33,841 nt of DNA from Prolixibacteraceae bacterium (lineage in GTDB: Bacteria; Bacteroidota; Bacteroidia; Bacteroidales; Prolixibacteraceae), in NCBI GenBank assembly GCA_017998095.1, contig JAGODU010000030.1, forward strand, positions 1 to 33,841, given 5' to 3'. Positions 24,949 to 33,438 of this stretch are shown in pieces; position 1 is the stretch's first letter, and each line of letters starts with the position of its first letter. The notes beneath the pieces were generated by a model. That model ran no database searches. It saw only the letters and a program-made list of their open reading frames with translations, and was not told where the DNA came from. Both the position numbers and the translations under genes were made by a program.

Positions 24949-26079
24949 TTAAGAATTAATCATCATTGGCATTAACAACATCAATATATCTTCTTCATCT
25001 GATTCTTTTTCCGCAGGTAAAAGAATTCCTGCACGTGAAGGATCAGATAATTCAAGTCTGATTTCTCCTGAAGGTAAGTTAGAAAGTATTTCAAGTAAAA
25101 ATGATGATTTGAACCCTATTTCCATTTCATCTCCTTCATAATTACAATTCAATCTTTCAACAGCAGATATTGAATAATCAAGGTCTTGAGCAGATACTAC
25201 AAGTTGATTTCCTGTGATTTTTAACCTTACCAAATTGCTTGCCTGGTTTGAAAATACAGAAACCCTTCTGAGAGTGTTGTACAATTCAAGGCGGTCAATC
25301 TGCATTTTATTTGGGTTATTGGTTGGTATTACAGAATTGTAGCTTGGATATTTACCTTCAACTAATCTGCATATTACTTTATATTTTGATAAACCAAAGA
25401 AGGCATTCTTTTCATCAAATTCAAGTTTGACAGCAAAATCTTCTTTTGGAAGTAAATTCTTTAATAAAGCAGCCGGTTTCTTAGGAAGAATGAAAGAAGA
25501 ATCAATTTCAGCCTTTACATCATTGCGTTTATATCTTACAAGCTTGTGTGCATCTGATGCTACAAATGTTGCCTCTTCAGGTGAAATTTCAAATAATATA
25601 CCATTCATAACAGGTCTTAATTCATCATCTGCTGTTGCAAATAATGTTTTTGAAATTCCTGATAACAATGCTTCAGGATTCATTGAAACTCCTGTTGCAT
25701 TAGCTGCATGTATTTGAGGCACTTCAGGATACTCTTCACCACTTTGTCCGGCAACACTGAATTTTCCGTTTTCAGAGAAAATGTCTACAGTATATTTCTC
25801 ATTGCTAATCTGGAAAGTAAGTGGTTGTTCAGGAAATTCCTTTAATGTGTCTATCAGTAACTTGGCAGTTATGGCAACTTCACCGATACCTTCAGCATTC
25901 TCAAGATCTATCCAGGTTATCATTGTAGTCTCAAGATCTGATGCTGTTATTGTTAATTTATTGTCCTCAAGATTAAACAAAAAATTGTCGAGGATAGGTA
26001 ATGTGCTTTTTGAACTTATAACCCTGCTGATTGCAGTAAGGTGATTCAATAATTCTGTACTGGATACTACAAATTTCAT
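24949..26079 (-). CDS. dnaN: DNA polymerase III beta subunit (sliding clamp)
   Basis: The ring-shaped processivity clamp of the replicase. The 376-aa sequence begins MKFVVSSTELLNHLTAISRV, a standard opening, and carries the three clamp folds. Recognisable segments are KSTLPILDNFLFNLEDNKLTI, FASDAHKLVRYK and SSFLLEILSNLP. The C-terminus, ADE-free here, ends EEDILMLLMPMMINS, the usual LMPM motif that forms part of the partner-binding surface. It is not next to dnaA in this window, as is common outside Firmicutes and Proteobacteria. A candidate promoter lies at 26124-26131 and a strong terminator follows, so it is probably monocistronic. Confidence 0.97.
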   Translation of the reverse strand: MKFVVSSTELLNHLTAISRVISSKSTLPILDNFLFNLEDNKLTITASDLETTMITWIDLENAEGIGEVAITAKLLIDTLKEFPEQPLTFQISNEKYTVDIFSENGKFSVAGQSGEEYPEVPQIHAANATGVSMNPEALLSGISKTLFATADDELRPVMNGILFEISPEEATFVASDAHKLVRYKRNDVKAEIDSSFILPKKPAALLKNLLPKEDFAVKLEFDEKNAFFGLSKYKVICRLVEGKYPSYNSVIPTNNPNKMQIDRLELYNTLRRVSVFSNQASNLVRLKITGNQLVVSAQDLDYSISAVERLNCNYEGDEMEIGFKSSFLLEILSNLPSGEIRLELSDPSRAGILLPAEKESDEEDILMLLMPMMINS

Positions 26080-26123
26080 TATATCAGTTTTTTAGCAATA
26101 TTTTTATACATTAAAATTTAAAT

Positions 26124-26131
26124 CAAATATA
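26124..26131 (-). promoter_or_regulatory. Candidate -7 element for dnaN
   Basis: Reads TATATTTG on the minus strand (exact TAnnTTTG), about 45 bases upstream of the dnaN ATG. Its -33 region is not clear. Confidence 0.38.
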
Positions 26132-26204
26132 CATGAAATACTCGTTATTATATTGTTGAAAAGTAATAAATGTCAATATTTTTACCAAATTTTACTAACA
26201 CCTT

Positions 26205-28619
26205 TTACCTTTTTGTTGAATATTTTCTTTTTCGAAGTATGTTGTACACAATTCCTGATAGGATAATAATAATTATAGGGATGAGGACATTTAATATCTG
26301 CCATTTTATTTTTTCTTCCCTGATCTTTACTTTGTCTAATATTCTGAGTTTTAATGTTCTTGATCTCAATTCCATTATTCCAAAATCATCTGCCAGATAA
26401 TCAATGCAGTTGATAATGAAATCCCTGTTGCCAAACGTTTGTCCGGAAAACTGATCATATCCCAATGGTAATATCTGATTTCTGCCATTTCTTATCCTTA
26501 CTTTATTTTTAATAATTCCACCGTCAGATATTACTATCATCTTTGAATTTTCACATGTTTTAATTAAATCTGATTCATCAAACCCAAGTTGTTTTGTCAT
26601 CCTGTTTTGAAAAACAGATTCCAGCCGACCTTCAATTATTACTCCGATCGGTATGTTAGGTTTATTAAAATACCTTTTATCAGGAGGGGTAGTAGCACTT
26701 TGTAAGCTTACTTCTACAGGAGTAGTAACACTTCTTCCATAAGGTGATGTTGAAAGTATAACCTTGCTTTTTCTATCTCCGTCTTCACCAACAATATCAA
26801 GTGATCCGGGAAATTCAAGAGATATATTGTTTATGTTTCTGCTCACAGGATTTCCCTGATCAGGTACTGCTACAGGAGAAAAATAAAATGGTGCAGGCAT
26901 AAACTTGGTTGGCTGTCCGGGAGGTGCAGTGTTAACAGGATATTGCATGCAAAAGGCATCCTGAACCAAATCAGCATTCAACCTTACTCCATACCTGAAA
27001 AGCTGATCCCTTAGATTTAAATCTCTTTCAAAAGCTATTGTAGAATAACCTTTTGAAAGAGAATCAATAGAAGCAAAAACCGGATCTATACACCATAGCG
27101 TTTTGCCACCTGACATTATATACTGATCTATTGCAAGCTTATCACTTTCAGAAAACTTCTCCTGAGGATCAGCTATTACAAGTACATCAATATCTTCTTT
27201 ACTGAACAGATCATCTGAAAATATTTCTTCTACTTCGTAGTTGCTTTTTAAGTAATACCTTATATCTCCGGTTTCATTTTCATCTGCTTCACCATGACCT
27301 TTTAAAAAGGCAATTTTCTTTTTATCTTTCTGCTTCAAATATTTTAAAGCCCGTAGAAATTCAAATTCCAGTAATTCTGTAGATTGCCCTAAGTTTTCTT
27401 CTCCCGATAAATTAGGGTTGTTTCTTAACAGATTTAATGTGATAGCCTTATTGCCTGACTGAATTATTGCTCCGGGAAAAATTTGCTTTGTTGATAAACC
27501 TTCAGTTGTCTTGTGTTCAAGATTAATAGGTTGAATACCTGACTCTATGAGGTTGTTAATAATCTCATCCCTTTCCTTTTCATTACCGGTTTCATAAATA
27601 TCAAATTCATGATAGAAAATACGGCTGGGAGAATATGAATTAAAGTCTTCAATTTTTTCAATAATTGATTTTCTGAAATCATTCATTCCTGCAGGCAAGT
27701 TGCCTGTAAGGTATATTTCAATATTAATCGGTTGTTTAAAATCCTTAATTGTTTTTTTGGAAATTTCAGATAATGAATATCTTTTTTCTGAAGTCAGGTC
27801 TATCCTGAATATTCTGTAACTTATTAGTAATGACGAGATAATAGTTGCTGTTATTATAATAGCCAGTGGTTTATATAAAATATGTTTTTTAATTCTCTGG
27901 CGTGAAAGAATAACATGTGACAGAAAAAGAAAAATTACTGATAAAAGTATAAAGTAAAATATGTCCCTCGAATCAATAACTCCTCTGCTTAAAGAGATAT
28001 AATGATCGTTAATTCCTATGCTAATTAAAATATTTTTTATGCCTGAAGGTAAACTTAACTCAGCTGCATATTCAAATCCCAGATAGCACAAATATGATAA
28101 TACAACAGCTGTTAAAAATGAAACTACCTGATTTGATGTCATGGCAGATGAAAATAAACCAATTGCGATATAAGCAGAAGCAAGAAATAATAATCCGATA
28201 TAAGATCCCCATGTTGCACCTGTATCTATATTGCCCTGAGGATTCCCCAATTTGTATATTGAAAAGAAATAAATAAGAGTAGGGAGGAGTGAAATTATTA
28301 CAAGAATGAAAGAAGCCAGATATTTGGCCATTATTATGCCATTTAGCGAAACCGGCCTGGTGAATAGTATTTCTATCGTCCCTGTCTTTTTTTCTTCAGC
28401 AAACATCCGCATAGTTATTGCGGGAATCAGAAACAGATACAACCAGGGTGCTATTTCAAAGAATGTTTTTAATGATGATCTTTGTCCGTCTATCAAATTA
28501 GAATCTCCGGGTATTATCCATAAAAATAGACCGGTAGCAAGTAAGAAAATTACTATTACAAGATAACCGGTCAGCGATGCTAAAAACGAATTCAATTCTT
28601 TTTTTAAAAGGGTAATCAT
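26205..28619 (-). CDS. GldF-GldG fusion: ABC permease joined to its auxiliary extracytoplasmic domain
   Basis: An 804-aa membrane protein uniting two usually separate gliding-associated ABC transporter components. Residues 1 to about 240 are the GldF permease: six membrane segments, with PAITMRMFAEEKKTGTIEILFTRPVSL, the typical ABC-2 segment. After the RIKKHILYKPLAI join comes a GldG-like part with one membrane anchor (about 250-268), RIDLTSEKRYSLSEISKKTI and IEIYLTGNLPAGMNDFRKS (the auxiliary-domain hallmark), and a C-terminal anchor (about 775-795). The transported substrate is unknown; in flavobacteria GldAFG contributes to gliding. The GldA ATPase is not in the window. The start overlaps the lpxB stop as ATGA. 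Confidence 0.92.
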   Translation of the reverse strand: MITLLKKELNSFLASLTGYLVIVIFLLATGLFLWIIPGDSNLIDGQRSSLKTFFEIAPWLYLFLIPAITMRMFAEEKKTGTIEILFTRPVSLNGIIMAKYLASFILVIISLLPTLIYFFSIYKLGNPQGNIDTGATWGSYIGLLFLASAYIAIGLFSSAMTSNQVVSFLTAVVLSYLCYLGFEYAAELSLPSGIKNILISIGINDHYISLSRGVIDSRDIFYFILLSVIFLFLSHVILSRQRIKKHILYKPLAIIITATIISSLLISYRIFRIDLTSEKRYSLSEISKKTIKDFKQPINIEIYLTGNLPAGMNDFRKSIIEKIEDFNSYSPSRIFYHEFDIYETGNEKERDEIINNLIESGIQPINLEHKTTEGLSTKQIFPGAIIQSGNKAITLNLLRNNPNLSGEENLGQSTELLEFEFLRALKYLKQKDKKKIAFLKGHGEADENETGDIRYYLKSNYEVEEIFSDDLFSKEDIDVLVIADPQEKFSESDKLAIDQYIMSGGKTLWCIDPVFASIDSLSKGYSTIAFERDLNLRDQLFRYGVRLNADLVQDAFCMQYPVNTAPPGQPTKFMPAPFYFSPVAVPDQGNPVSRNINNISLEFPGSLDIVGEDGDRKSKVILSTSPYGRSVTTPVEVSLQSATTPPDKRYFNKPNIPIGVIIEGRLESVFQNRMTKQLGFDESDLIKTCENSKMIVISDGGIIKNKVRIRNGRNQILPLGYDQFSGQTFGNRDFIINCIDYLADDFGIMELRSRTLKLRILDKVKIREEKIKWQILNVLIPIIIIILSGIVYNILRKRKYSTKR

Positions 28620-29749
28620 GATAACTGCTTTTTTAATGAACCGACAATCTGTATTGCTGCATTTTTAGCAGCTCCCCTGGATGTCAATTTTTCCGATATT
28701 TTTGTATAGTTTTCCAGCATCAATTTCCTTTCGTTATTATCAGATATGATTCTGTTTAATTCCAAACTTATGTTTTCAATAGTCAACTGACTTTGGAACA
28801 ATTCTTTTACAACTTCCTCTTCTGCTACAAGGTTAACAAGTGAAAAGTATTTAGTCTTTAATATTTGGTTTCTGAATATCTCCAGAAACCACCCCATACC
28901 CATCTTGTAACCTACAACCTGCGGAGTACTCAATAATGCTGTTTCAAGTGTAGCTGTTCCTGAAGCAACAACTGCTGCACGACTGTTTCTTATTAAATCA
29001 TAGGTTTGATTGAATATTACTTTCAAATTTGTTTTCATTACCGATTTATAAAATTCAGGGCTATTTCCCGGTGCTCCGGCAATGACAAATTGATATTCAG
29101 TAAATTGTTCAGGTAAATCTTCAAGTATTGGAAGTATTGATGTTATTTCGTTTTTGCGACTTCCTGAAAGTAACGCAATAATTGGCTTTTTTTCAAGATC
29201 ATTATCAGAACAGAACTTATCAAAATTTACTTCTTTCTCAAGTTCCTTTCTTATTAAGTCTGAAACAGGGTTGCCTACATAATTGACTTTATATCGATAT
29301 TTTTCATAAAAGGAAGTTTCAAAAGGGAAAATAGTATACATCTCATCAATGTATGCCTTTATTTTTTTCACCCTTCCTGTATTCCATGCCCATATTTTTG
29401 GAGAGATATAATAAACTGTTTTTATCCCTTGTTTCTTTGCAAATTCAGCCATTTTAAGATTGAATCCCGGATAATCAATCAGTATAAGCACATCAGGTTT
29501 AAATACTTTAATCCTTTCTTTGCATTCTCTGAAATTCATTTGTATTTGCCTGATATTTAAAAGCACAGGTATGATACCCATATAAGCCATTTCTCTATAG
29601 TGCTTTATAAGGGTACCACCTTGTTCTGCCATCTGATCTCCACCACAGTACATGAATTCCGATTCACAGTCTTCTATACTGATTTCTTTCATCAGACTGG
29701 CACCGTGTATATCTCCGGATGGTTCTCCTGCTATCAGAAAATACTTCAT
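28616..29749 (-). CDS. lpxB: Lipid-A-disaccharide synthase
   Basis: A GT19 glycosyltransferase of the inner-membrane face that condenses 2,3-diacyl-GlcN-1-P with UDP-diacyl-GlcN to form the lipid A disaccharide. The 377-aa length is normal. Family marks are MKYFLIAGEPSGDIHGASLM at the N-terminus, IDYPGFNLKMAEFAKK, YYISPKIWAWNTGRVKKI, PFETSFYEKY, YVGNPVSD and LLSGSRKNEI, and the acceptor region ASGTATLETALLSTPQVVGYK. It is 5 bases after the small membrane protein and overlaps the GldFG gene by 4 bases, so it belongs to the HD-SurE-LpxB-GldFG operon. Confidence 0.96.
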   Translation of the reverse strand: MKYFLIAGEPSGDIHGASLMKEISIEDCESEFMYCGGDQMAEQGGTLIKHYREMAYMGIIPVLLNIRQIQMNFRECKERIKVFKPDVLILIDYPGFNLKMAEFAKKQGIKTVYYISPKIWAWNTGRVKKIKAYIDEMYTIFPFETSFYEKYRYKVNYVGNPVSDLIRKELEKEVNFDKFCSDNDLEKKPIIALLSGSRKNEITSILPILEDLPEQFTEYQFVIAGAPGNSPEFYKSVMKTNLKVIFNQTYDLIRNSRAAVVASGTATLETALLSTPQVVGYKMGMGWFLEIFRNQILKTKYFSLVNLVAEEEVVKELFQSQLTIENISLELNRIISDNNERKLMLENYTKISEKLTSRGAAKNAAIQIVGSLKKQLS

Positions 29750-29754
29750 AATTA

Positions 29755-30057
29755 TTAACCGAAAATTCTGTATCCTAAAACTGCAAACCCGAATAAGAAG
29801 CAGGACATTACAATTCCTCTTGCACCTTTCATATATTTAAACTGAAGGAATAAATAAAATAAAGGCAAATCAGATAATACACACAAACTCATGATTTTAA
29901 ATAAGAGTCCGTATGTATGCAGATTTAAAATATATGTAGTAAATGGTATATCTCTGAATTTAATAAAATAATAACACCAAAATATTAGTAATGGAAATAG
30001 AAGGCCAAATAATAAACCCCAGATTATCTTGTCTAAAAAAGGTTGCTTTTTCTTCAT
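29755..30057 (-). CDS. Small inner-membrane protein, unknown function
   Basis: A 100-aa protein with about three predicted membrane segments (10-32, 47-71 and 79-98), a basic N-terminus (MKKKQ) and no family motif I recognise. Its start overlaps the surE stop by 4 bases (ATGA) and it ends 5 bases before lpxB, so it is translationally coupled. That placement between surE and lpxB is what I recall for small uncharacterised membrane proteins in other Bacteroidota. A link to lipid A synthesis is inference from position only. Confidence 0.8.
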   Translation of the reverse strand: MKKKQPFLDKIIWGLLFGLLFPLLIFWCYYFIKFRDIPFTTYILNLHTYGLLFKIMSLCVLSDLPLFYLFLQFKYMKGARGIVMSCFLFGFAVLGYRIFG

Positions 30058-30812
30058 ATTTTCCAGTTTTTCAAATTTTCAATAAACTGATGGTCAGTCA
30101 TGTCTGTTTTTATTGGCACTATTGATACCATATCTTCAGTAAGCACATGATTGTCTGTATCATATGATCCGTTGTCCATGCTTTTGAAATAACCTGTTAT
30201 CCAATAGTAAGATCTGTTATGAGGATCTTTTCTTTCTTCAAACTCATTTACCCATTTTCCTGTTCCTTGTCGGCAAATTGAAATGCCGTTTGGAATTCCT
30301 TTTGGAATATTAACATTCAGACATGTTCCCCTGGGTAAACCATTTTCTAATGTGCTGCTTATTATTCTTCTAACATATTCTTTTGCTTGTGAAAAATCAG
30401 CATCAGGCATGTAATCACATAGCGAAAAGCCTATTGATGGAATTTCATGAATGCATCCTTCAATTACAGCTCCCATAGTTCCGGAATAATGAATACTTAT
30501 AGAAGAATTGGAACCATGGTTAATTCCTGAAAGAATAAGATCAGGCTCTTTGTCCAACAACTTGTCAAATGCTATTTTTATACAATCGACAGGTGTTCCG
30601 GTACAACTGTATGATTGAAATTCAGGTTTGTTCTCATGAATTGTTAACCTGACCGGTGTTTCTACAGTAAGAGCCATGGACATAGCTGAACGAGGCCCAT
30701 TAGGAGCAACAACTATAACATCTCCAAATTCTTTGCCAATTTCTATAAGTTCAAGAATACCTTTTGCATTGATGCCGTCATCATTGCTGATTAAAATCTT
30801 TTTTCTTCCCAT
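30054..30812 (-). CDS. surE: 5'/3'-nucleotidase SurE
   Basis: A 252-aa metal-dependent nucleoside monophosphate phosphatase linked to stationary-phase survival. The opening KILISNDDGINAKGI holds the metal-binding Asp pair (D11-D12), VVAPNGPRSAMSMALT carries the phosphate-site Ser, and LILSGINHGSNSSISIHYSGTMGA is the other signature with a metal-binding Asn. INVNIPKG is also typical. It lies 3 bases after the HD-domain gene and overlaps the small membrane protein gene. Confidence 0.96.
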   Translation of the reverse strand: MGRKKILISNDDGINAKGILELIEIGKEFGDVIVVAPNGPRSAMSMALTVETPVRLTIHENKPEFQSYSCTGTPVDCIKIAFDKLLDKEPDLILSGINHGSNSSISIHYSGTMGAVIEGCIHEIPSIGFSLCDYMPDADFSQAKEYVRRIISSTLENGLPRGTCLNVNIPKGIPNGISICRQGTGKWVNEFEERKDPHNRSYYWITGYFKSMDNGSYDTDNHVLTEDMVSIVPIKTDMTDHQFIENLKNWKI

Positions 30813-30815
30813 TCT

Positions 30816-31640
30816 TTATTTAAGCCTGTTTTCAACAAATACTCTGGCTTTATTATAAGCCTCGTATATTTCGTCATCTAAAGGTAAGGTTTCGAATATC
30901 CTTTTCAGACATTTGTTTTTATTAATAATCGAAAAACTTTCACTGAAGTTAAGGTCATAAACTAAAGACATCTGCAACATCTTAAAATCAGCAACTGTCC
31001 TTAAATCTTTTTTGTCAGGCATTTTTCCTGATAACATACTAAACAATACAGGTCTTGATACTTCATCCGATTCTTTAAGATTATAACTGAAAGCCGGGTT
31101 TTTTATTTTTGCTTCTTCTGAAAATTCTTTTGATGCTATATCCAGAATATCAATCTTGTCTGCATCCCGTAATATTTTAGATATAAATACGACAGCAGGA
31201 TTCTCTGTTTCTGATATTGAATATTTATTGTGATAATAAATAGCCTTTTTTATCATGTTTCTTGAAAACTTAGAAAGGGAATCAAGCCAGCCATTTTCTT
31301 CAATAAGCTTTAAAGCAATTTCAGCATGATCTTTTGATTCTGAATCCAGAAAACTCTTATAAATCCTATATTGTTCAAACCTCCCGACATCATGCAATAA
31401 AGCTGACATTTCAGCTATCAGGACTGTATCTTCGTCACATTTTAAAATTCTGGTAAGTACTTCAGTATATCCTATTACCTTGTTAGTGTGTTCTCTTTTT
31501 AAATTATAGTTGTGATTATCAACTTCATCATAACTTTGAAACGAATGGATATAATCCATTACCTGATTGCAAACAGAGCTGTAGTCTTCAATCAATATGC
31601 TAGTGACAGCACTTTTAATATTTTCTACAATATGGGTCAT
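30816..31640 (-). CDS. HD-domain phosphohydrolase
   Basis: A 274-aa cytoplasmic HD-domain protein. Metal-binding residues are visible as H51 (KREHTNKVIGY), H83-D84 (LLHDVGRFEQ), H105 (DHAEIAL) and the later Asp in ILRDADKIDIL. This arrangement resembles the HD-domain metal-dependent phosphohydrolases; neither RelA/SpoT nor dGTPase motifs are present. The substrate is unknown. It is first in the surE-lpxB-gldFG transcription unit (3-base gap to surE) and might supply nucleotide turnover, which would match SurE. A candidate promoter lies at 31674-31681. Confidence 0.85.
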   Translation of the reverse strand: MTHIVENIKSAVTSILIEDYSSVCNQVMDYIHSFQSYDEVDNHNYNLKREHTNKVIGYTEVLTRILKCDEDTVLIAEMSALLHDVGRFEQYRIYKSFLDSESKDHAEIALKLIEENGWLDSLSKFSRNMIKKAIYYHNKYSISETENPAVVFISKILRDADKIDILDIASKEFSEEAKIKNPAFSYNLKESDEVSRPVLFSMLSGKMPDKKDLRTVADFKMLQMSLVYDLNFSESFSIINKNKCLKRIFETLPLDDEIYEAYNKARVFVENRLK

Positions 31641-31673
31641 TTTTAATTAGTTTTTTAGTTTTTCTCTTTATTA

Positions 31674-31681
31674 CAAAATTA
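31674..31681 (-). promoter_or_regulatory. Candidate -7 element for the HD-surE-lpxB-gldFG operon
   Basis: Reads TAATTTTG on the minus strand (exact TAnnTTTG), about 34 bases upstream of the HD gene ATG. No -33 TTG seen at the usual distance. Confidence 0.4.
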
Positions 31682-31688
31682 TCAAAAT

Positions 31689-31710
31689 AATTCAATCATA
31701 AGATTGAATT
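31689..31710 (-). terminator. AT-rich hairpin after pabC-like gene (possible weak terminator)
   Basis: AATTCAATC and GATTGAATT form a perfect 9-bp stem around 4 bases. It lies 32 bases after the pabC-like stop codon and is followed on the minus strand by ATTTTG. It may terminate the pab operon or act near the promoter at 31674-31681, which it almost touches. Confidence 0.45.
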
Positions 31711-31741
31711 CATTTATAATTGCCGAACCTTAAGATTCATT

Positions 31742-32344
31742 TTAAAATCTAATGCCTGAAGGAATTTCAATTTCGGGAGCCCTTTCGAAATCAAGCATTG
31801 CATTTATCAACTTTAATTTAGAATACTTCAGTATATCTTTATCAGATATTCTTTCTTCTTTGATAAATCCCTTATCCAAAAGATATTGTCTTTGAGTACC
31901 TTTTAATAAAGGGGTATCAGGCGTTGACCATCCTGAACCGTTGTAAAAAATAATATTACTAGAAAAGGAGTCTGTTACAAATCCTTTTTTTATGATTATG
32001 ATATCATCACATTTGCCTCTTTGATTATAAAGATAGTTCAGCTCTTCTCTGTTAGTCGTTTTGAAAGAGTAATCGACAGTATCACTGTATACAACCTTGC
32101 AACTTTTAATTTCCCGAGGAATATATATAGCAAATTCCGTTTTTATTTTTCCATCTTCATATGTTACTCTGCATTTGTATCTGTCATCTGTAATTTCAGG
32201 TGGTAAAATGATATATTCAGATAAATCCATTTTAATGTCTTTATCGAGGAAGTTCTTCAAAGCTTCATTAAACCTTTTATTATGATACTCAATTCTCTTA
32301 ATCTCTTTTTTTTCAACCAGCAAAGATTCAATTAAATGGCACAT
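31742..32344 (-). CDS. pabC: Aminodeoxychorismate lyase-like class IV PLP enzyme
   Basis: A 200-aa fold-type IV PLP protein, shorter than the usual 270, placed right after pabB. The PLP lysine is probably K95 in DYSFKTTNREELNYL, which parallels the GLKHLNRLEQ segment of E. coli PabC. The ring-contacting residue is Asp (FVTDSFSSNIIFYNG) in place of the usual Glu. The likely reaction releases pyruvate from aminodeoxychorismate to give p-aminobenzoate for folate. It overlaps pabB by 17 bases, so translation is probably coupled. Function is supported by context and the lysine segment; the compact size leaves some doubt. Confidence 0.78.
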   Translation of the reverse strand: MCHLIESLLVEKKEIKRIEYHNKRFNEALKNFLDKDIKMDLSEYIILPPEITDDRYKCRVTYEDGKIKTEFAIYIPREIKSCKVVYSDTVDYSFKTTNREELNYLYNQRGKCDDIIIIKKGFVTDSFSSNIIFYNGSGWSTPDTPLLKGTQRQYLLDKGFIKEERISDKDILKYSKLKLINAMLDFERAPEIEIPSGIRF

Positions 32345-33299
32345 AAATTTTATTTATTAATTCTGTATACTCTTCTTGCGCATTACTCATTGACGTTATT
32401 CCTCCTCCGCTTTTATATATAAGCTTTCCATCTTGATTTTCAATATATCTGATATTCACACAGCTGTCAATTTCCCTGCCATTAAAAAAGCCGGCGATTC
32501 CGGTATAAAACCCTCTTTTATAGTTTTCAGCCTTATTTATTATTTCAATAGTTTTGTTTTTTGGAGCACCTGTAATTGATCCTGCAGGCAGCATTTTGAA
32601 AATCAAATCAGCGGGTTTGTTTTTATATTCTTCAGATAAATCACCACTAATAACAGAGCTTGCTTGTAAAATACTTTTATTGTTTGTTTCAATTTTATCA
32701 ATATACCTGAATTTTTCCACTTTTACGTTATTAGCAACTATACTCAAATCATTTCTTAACAAATCAACTATGGTTGCATGTTCTGCTTTTTCTTTCTCAT
32801 TATTTAATAATTCATTTTTTGCGTCTGATATTGAAGCATCAATAGTCCCTTTCATTGGGTAAGTAAAAATTCTTCCATTATTGGTTTTAATAAATATTTC
32901 AGGGGAAAAGAAAACAAACTGGTCTTTGTAGAGCAATTTATACTTTGCTTTTGCCTTATGGAATATCTCATTCAGTGAAAGGTCTGTCTCTATTCTTGTA
33001 GGAAAGGTAAGGTTTACTAGATATGAGTTTCCGGTTTTAAGCTGAGTCTGGATATAATCGAATGATTTTAAATATTCAGAATATTTAATCGGATATATTT
33101 CAAATTTAAATTCATTATTTGCGTTAGTGCAAGACTGATAGTTTTTTATACCATTAAAATCAAATAAAATTTTTTTTGAAAAAGCTTCATCAGGATTTAA
33201 AACCATACAGGTATTCATTTCATAATCAATTATGAAGAGAAATTGTTTTCCTTCAGAAGCAAGTTTATTTATTTCATAAATGGACTCTGCTTTATTCAT
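32328..33299 (-). CDS. pabB: Aminodeoxychorismate synthase component I (PabB)
   Basis: A 323-aa chorismate-binding enzyme that aminates chorismate to 4-amino-4-deoxychorismate in folate synthesis. Diagnostic features are YPMKGTIDA (K150), where PabB has Lys and anthranilate synthases have Ala, and LPAGSITGAPKNKTIEII (SITGAPK 241-247). IVDLLRNDLS, FYTGIAGFFNGREIDSCVNIRYI and the GGGIT segment are also typical. It is shorter than E. coli PabB, mainly by a reduced N-terminal domain. No glutaminase (PabA) is in the window. The pabC-like gene follows with a 17-base overlap. Confidence 0.92.
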   Translation of the reverse strand: MNKAESIYEINKLASEGKQFLFIIDYEMNTCMVLNPDEAFSKKILFDFNGIKNYQSCTNANNEFKFEIYPIKYSEYLKSFDYIQTQLKTGNSYLVNLTFPTRIETDLSLNEIFHKAKAKYKLLYKDQFVFFSPEIFIKTNNGRIFTYPMKGTIDASISDAKNELLNNEKEKAEHATIVDLLRNDLSIVANNVKVEKFRYIDKIETNNKSILQASSVISGDLSEEYKNKPADLIFKMLPAGSITGAPKNKTIEIINKAENYKRGFYTGIAGFFNGREIDSCVNIRYIENQDGKLIYKSGGGITSMSNAQEEYTELINKIYVPFN

Positions 33300-33345
33300 G
33301 CAGGCAAAAATACTATTAAAGCGTTAGGTTATTAACGAAGTTTTT

Positions 33346-33353
33346 TAAATTTG
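33346..33353 (+). promoter_or_regulatory. Candidate -7 element of tRNA-Arg
   Basis: TAAATTTG is an exact TAnnTTTG match, 13 bases before the mature tRNA 5' end, giving a start site near 33360. The -33 is unclear. Confidence 0.55.
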
Positions 33354-33366
33354 TGCCAACTGTTTA

Positions 33367-33438
33367 GGTCCTATAGTTCAATGGATAGAATTTCAGATTC
33401 CGGTTCTGAAGATGTGGGTTCGAATCCCGCTAGGATCA
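33367..33438 (+). tRNA. tRNA-Arg (anticodon CCG)
   Basis: A full cloverleaf folds by eye. The acceptor is GGTCCTA with TAGGATC (one G-U). The D arm is GTTC with GAAT. The anticodon stem is TCAGA with TCTGA and the loop is TTCCGGT, placing CCG at 34-36. The T arm is GTGGG, loop TTCGAAT, CCCGC. The discriminator base is A, and the CCA end is not encoded (ACAAC follows). It reads CGG codons. Total length is 72 bases. Confidence 0.95.

Noticed and set aside
33305..33312. A TAnnTTTG match just upstream of pabB on the minus strand
   Set aside because: Transcription would start at or inside the ATG; leaderless use cannot be excluded but there is no support.
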